Positions 5,100-7,303 of a stretch of 7,303 nt of DNA are shown here, one piece after another. Each line of letters begins with the position of its first letter. The stretch's first letter is position 1. The stretch covers positions 560 through 7,862 of the forward strand of contig PNBP01000078.1 in the NCBI GenBank assembly GCA_003136075.1, given 5' to 3'. Under the pieces are notes generated by a model, which saw only the letters and a program-made list of their open reading frames with translations, had not been told where the DNA came from and did no database searches. The DNA comes from Methanoregula sp. GTDB taxonomy: Archaea > Halobacteriota > Methanomicrobia > Methanomicrobiales > Methanospirillaceae. A program made the position numbers and the translations under genes.

Positions 5100-5945
5100 A
5101 TGGTTTCAATTTCAATCGATCCAAATCTCTGCGTTCATGACGGGATCTGTGTTCAAATCTGTCCGGATTGTGTATTTGTCCAGAAAAATAAGGATTTGCC
5201 ACCGGAACCTGTTCGCAGCGAGCTCTGCATCTCCTGTGGCCAGTGTATTGCCATATGCCCCCATGGCGCCATTTCCCATAGTGATTTTTCGGGAGAAATG
5301 ATTCATAATATCGAGAAAGGTTCAACACCAGCCTATGAACAGCTGATCGCCCTTATGCGGAACCGGAGAGCGTACCGCTACTTTGATGACTGCCAGGTAT
5401 CAGGAGAGGATATCAAAAAAATAATCGATGCCGCCCGGTATGCACCAACTGCTCTCAACACCCAGGGCACCCGGTATCTGGTAATCCAGGATCCCATCGT
5501 CCTCACGGAAATTTCCGAGTTCGTGCGGGACAAGCTCACAAGGATGATCGAGGAGATGAGGAAAAACCACAAGGACTCAGATTTGTCCGGGGATCATGCA
5601 TTCAAAGTAATTTCCCAGAAAGTTTCCGAGATCGATGATGAGAGAGACCTGTTTTTGCATTCCGCTCCTGCACTCCTGATATTTTATACGGGAAAAGAGG
5701 TCAGTATGGGTGGGATTATAGCAAATCTCGCGCTCCAGAATGCCGCACTCGCTGCCGAGACGCTGGGCATCGGGGCGTTCTATGCCGGCTTCGTCCTTTA
5801 TGCAATTCGAAATGATTCCCAATTCAAGAAAAAAATCGGTATACCGGATGATTGCGAGATTCATGGCTGCCTTGCCATCGGGCATCCCAAGATCAGGTTT
5901 GGAAAATGGATCGAGCGGAAACCAGCCGAGATTATCTGGAATTGA
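5100..5945 (+). CDS. Ferredoxin-nitroreductase fusion protein
   Basis: Proteins of this type join a two-cluster ferredoxin to an FMN-binding nitroreductase domain and are common in methanogens and other anaerobes. Their substrates are mostly unknown, and here electrons would pass from the clusters to FMN. From 5100 the product has 281 residues. The first cluster motif is CVHDGICVQICP (C11, D14, C17, C21), with aspartate in place of the second cysteine. The second is the canonical CISCGQCIAICP (C43, C46, C49, C53). The nitroreductase domain begins near residue 79 with LMRNRRAYRYF, whose arginines should bind the FMN phosphate. It continues with AARYAPTALNTQGTRYLVI and ends with the GIGAFYAGF and LAIGHPKIRFG segments typical of the family. 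The start is chosen from the TATA position and the GGTG motif. The protein is soluble, with no signal or membrane segment. It stands alone with no partner gene nearby. Confidence 0.93.
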   Translation: MVSISIDPNLCVHDGICVQICPDCVFVQKNKDLPPEPVRSELCISCGQCIAICPHGAISHSDFSGEMIHNIEKGSTPAYEQLIALMRNRRAYRYFDDCQVSGEDIKKIIDAARYAPTALNTQGTRYLVIQDPIVLTEISEFVRDKLTRMIEEMRKNHKDSDLSGDHAFKVISQKVSEIDDERDLFLHSAPALLIFYTGKEVSMGGIIANLALQNAALAAETLGIGAFYAGFVLYAIRNDSQFKKKIGIPDDCEIHGCLAIGHPKIRFGKWIERKPAEIIWN

Positions 5946-5947
5946 TG

Positions 5948-5964
5948 GTTCTGCCGGTAAGAAC
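5948..5964 (+). terminator. Weak inverted repeat after the nitroreductase stop
   Basis: GTTCT (5948-5952) and AGAAC (5960-5964) can pair around a seven-base loop just beyond the stop codon. There is no strong T tract, so this is only a possible 3' end element. The rest of the convergent gap to 6190 shows TTTTTAAAAA at 6099-6108 and no gene. Confidence 0.2.
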
Positions 5965-6190
5965 AGAAAAATTCAGGGGCTGTATTGGTACGTTATTCCA
6001 TGGTAAATGTATTCAGACCCTTATCCGCTGCGAGGGTGTCCCATCCTGATGCGGCGGCGTTTATTGGGCATTCTGGCGCTTATGAGCACCAGTCATCCTT
6101 TTTAAAAATACCCTCAAATTCATGTGGAACTCATAAGAAAACAGCAAATAGCAATCCTATACGGTATTCCATGCTTTTTATTCCCGTTAT

Positions 6191-6943
6191 CTAGTGAGGG
6201 GGAGCAGGGTTATTGCAGGTCTCGGGATCTTCCGTCAGGGGAGGTGTGTTTTTTAGTGCCGTTTTCCACCGTATAAGGAGGATTATAGCAAGCGCGATGA
6301 CAGCGGAGGTGAATAGGTCCTCGCCGGCGCCACCGGCAAGTCCTTTTAACGGTATTTTCAGGAGAGCGCACCCGAGCATGATCCCGCAGAAGGCCCAGAG
6401 CATGAACACTGCACACTGCAGGAGCGTGCCGGCGTTCTTTTTATGGCGGGCTGCAGCAGTGGTGATAAAAACCCGTTGCGAGTACAGGACCAATGCACAG
6501 GTACAGACAATAATAAAACCCCATTCAACCGGATTAGAGAGATCCGCTTGCAGTAAATCAAAGAGGTGATCCGGTGGCGATACCGGGAGGACCGGGTACG
6601 GGCCAAGCAGCGGGTACAGCCAGTTTTGGGGCTCCATCCACATGGAGTCGAGGATCTGGTGAGAGAGTATCCCCACATCCAGCGCGACAATGACCGGGGA
6701 TGCGTAGTATTTCCATATCAGAAAACCGGCAACCAGTATGATCGCAAAAAGGATCAGGTTGTGAAACAGGAACCTGCCGTTTCCGTTGATGGCGGGCAGC
6801 AGGATAAAATTGAGTGGTTTATCGATGATGTCGGGAAGGGCCGCCCCGATGACGCACGGGATGATCCACCGGTGATCGTGCAGGAGATCGGCGATGAGGA
6901 GCCCAAGAATAATGCCGGTGACCAGGTGGAAGAAAAAAAACAT
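6191..6943 (-). CDS. Membrane protein resembling DUF457/YdjM metal-dependent hydrolases
   Basis: The 250-residue product has roughly six hydrophobic segments (about 4-20, 27-50, 63-80, 82-97, 141-157, 176-194, with another at 211-226), so it is an integral membrane protein. The pattern of conserved polar residues fits the DUF457 (YdjM-type) family of predicted metal-dependent hydrolases: H6 in FHLVTGIILG, ALPDIIDKPL with D38 and D41, FHN with H61, and GILSHQILDS with H95 and D99. These residues could form a metal site at the membrane face; the family's true substrate is not established. The C-terminal 20 residues are proline-rich and polar. The gene is convergent with the nitroreductase and divergent from the sugar epimerase. 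A TATA-like AATAAAAATA (6970-6961) lies about 23 bases from the ATG, which implies a leaderless or nearly leaderless transcript. Family assignment is by motif pattern only. Confidence 0.8.
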   Translation of the reverse strand: MFFFFHLVTGIILGLLIADLLHDHRWIIPCVIGAALPDIIDKPLNFILLPAINGNGRFLFHNLILFAIILVAGFLIWKYYASPVIVALDVGILSHQILDSMWMEPQNWLYPLLGPYPVLPVSPPDHLFDLLQADLSNPVEWGFIIVCTCALVLYSQRVFITTAAARHKKNAGTLLQCAVFMLWAFCGIMLGCALLKIPLKGLAGGAGEDLFTSAVIALAIILLIRWKTALKNTPPLTEDPETCNNPAPPH

Positions 6944-6960
6944 GTTTTCAGCTACGCCTC

Positions 6961-6970
6961 TATTTTTATT
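6961..6970 (-). promoter_or_regulatory. Candidate TATA box of the DUF457-like gene
   Basis: On the minus strand AATAAAAATA is centred about 23 bases before the ATG at 6943. If this is the core promoter, transcription starts at or next to the start codon. Confidence 0.4.
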
Positions 6971-7042
6971 GAATGAATAAATGCCTGTTGTGCCGGACGG
7001 GGCGAAGTGCCCGATGCTCGGAGGAATACTACAGGAGAGTCC

Positions 7043-7053
7043 CCGGAATCCGG
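7043..7053. repeat. 11-base perfect palindrome CCGGAATCCGG
   Basis: The arms CCGGA and TCCGG pair exactly around a single A. It lies in the 201-base divergent gap, about 20 bases upstream of the likely epimerase TATA region at 7075-7083, a plausible place for a regulator to bind. Confidence 0.3.
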
Positions 7054-7074
7054 AGCCTGGGATGTCGCGGCTCG

Positions 7075-7083
7075 TTTTTAATA
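7075..7083 (+). promoter_or_regulatory. Candidate TATA box of the epimerase gene
   Basis: TTTTTAATA stands out in GC-rich sequence about 60 bases before the ATG at 7145. This would give a leader of about 35-40 bases that includes the GGAG motif at 7136-7139. Confidence 0.4.
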
Positions 7084-7135
7084 GGAATAAACACCAAAAT
7101 TACAGCAGATTATTCTTACAAGCGACCAGTAAGCA

Positions 7136-7139
7136 GGAG
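7136..7139 (+). promoter_or_regulatory. Shine-Dalgarno motif of the epimerase gene
   Basis: GGAG is placed five bases before the ATG at 7145 and supports that start. Confidence 0.5.
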
Positions 7140-7144
7140 CGTGC

Positions 7145-7303
7145 ATGAAATACATCGTCACCGGCGGAGCAGGATTTATCGGGTCCCATATTGTTGAAAA
7201 ATTGGTACAGGATAACCATGAAGTCATTATCCTCGATAATCTCTTCTCGGGAAAGCTCGAAAACATCAAGCCGTTTCTCAAGAAGGATGCTGTCACCTTT
7301 GTC
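7145..7303 (+). CDS. NAD-dependent epimerase/dehydratase (UDP-glucose 4-epimerase-like), N-terminal part
   Basis: Extended short-chain dehydrogenases of this class interconvert or dehydrate nucleotide sugars, usually for cell-surface polysaccharide or glycan synthesis. Only the first 53 residues are present; the gene runs off the right edge of the window. They contain the NAD-binding Rossmann signature [10 protein letters not shown] (residues 6-15) and the second strand ending in [12 protein letters not shown] (about 30-41). In that strand D31 would bind the adenosine ribose of NAD. This N-terminus is most like the archaeal GalE group, but the catalytic SxnTyrxxxLys region lies outside the window, so the exact sugar substrate cannot be given. 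A GGAG motif precedes the ATG at proper spacing. Confidence 0.9.
   Translation, partial: MKYIVTGGAGFIGSHIVEKLVQDNHEVIILDNLFSGKLENIKPFLKKDAVTFV

Noticed and set aside
6973..7197. 74-codon plus-strand frame with several cysteines
   Set aside because: No ribosome binding site, overlaps the promoter and the start of the epimerase gene out of frame, and the cysteine spacing fits no known zinc motif.
1..7303. CRISPR array, insertion sequence, integrase or defence system
   Set aside because: No regularly spaced repeats, no transposase or recombinase motifs and no terminal inverted repeats were seen on either strand.

Overview
The window looks like chromosomal DNA of a methanogenic euryarchaeon, most likely order Methanomicrobiales (Methanoregula/Methanosphaerula-like). 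The evidence is an archaeal TATA-binding protein of 184 residues, an archaeal pilus-type secretion ATPase, archaeal-style TATA boxes ahead of several genes, Shine-Dalgarno motifs matching the GGAGGTGA consensus, a YkgJ-type cysteine-cluster protein and a ferredoxin-nitroreductase fusion of the kind common in methanogens. The lineage is inferred from remembered protein families, not from a search.

Layout. Positions 1-938 carry no convincing gene but hold several perfect short-loop inverted repeats, the clearest at 22-36, 52-88, 247-259, 594-626 and 777-793. The TATA-binding protein gene follows on the plus strand (939-1493). Next is a YkgJ-like cysteine-cluster frame (1623-2303) whose N-terminal CxxCxxCC motif is eroded and whose 3' end overlaps the following gene; it may be a decaying gene. 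A small protein of unknown function (2197-2541) has its own good ribosome binding site. A 349-base gap follows, then a minus-strand type II/IV secretion (archaellum/pilus) ATPase (4633-2891) that ends in a T9 tract. A 466-base divergent gap contains a strong TATA box that fixes the start of a ferredoxin-nitroreductase fusion (5100-5945). A convergent gap separates this from a minus-strand membrane protein resembling the DUF457/YdjM metal-dependent hydrolases (6943-6191). The window closes with the first 53 codons of a plus-strand NAD-dependent sugar epimerase/dehydratase (7145 onward).

How the genes work together. Apart from the possible tbp-YkgJ-small protein run, genes are single, often divergently or convergently arranged, and separated by gaps of 200-470 bases with their own promoters. 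I see no operon-scale pathway. The secretion ATPase has no FlaJ/TadC membrane partner or prepilin gene beside it here. I find no CRISPR array, transposase, tRNA or rRNA, and no clear evidence of a new multi-gene system. The most unusual points are the hairpin-rich gene-free region upstream of tbp, the eroded YkgJ gene, the uncharacterised 114-residue protein and the orphan ATPase.
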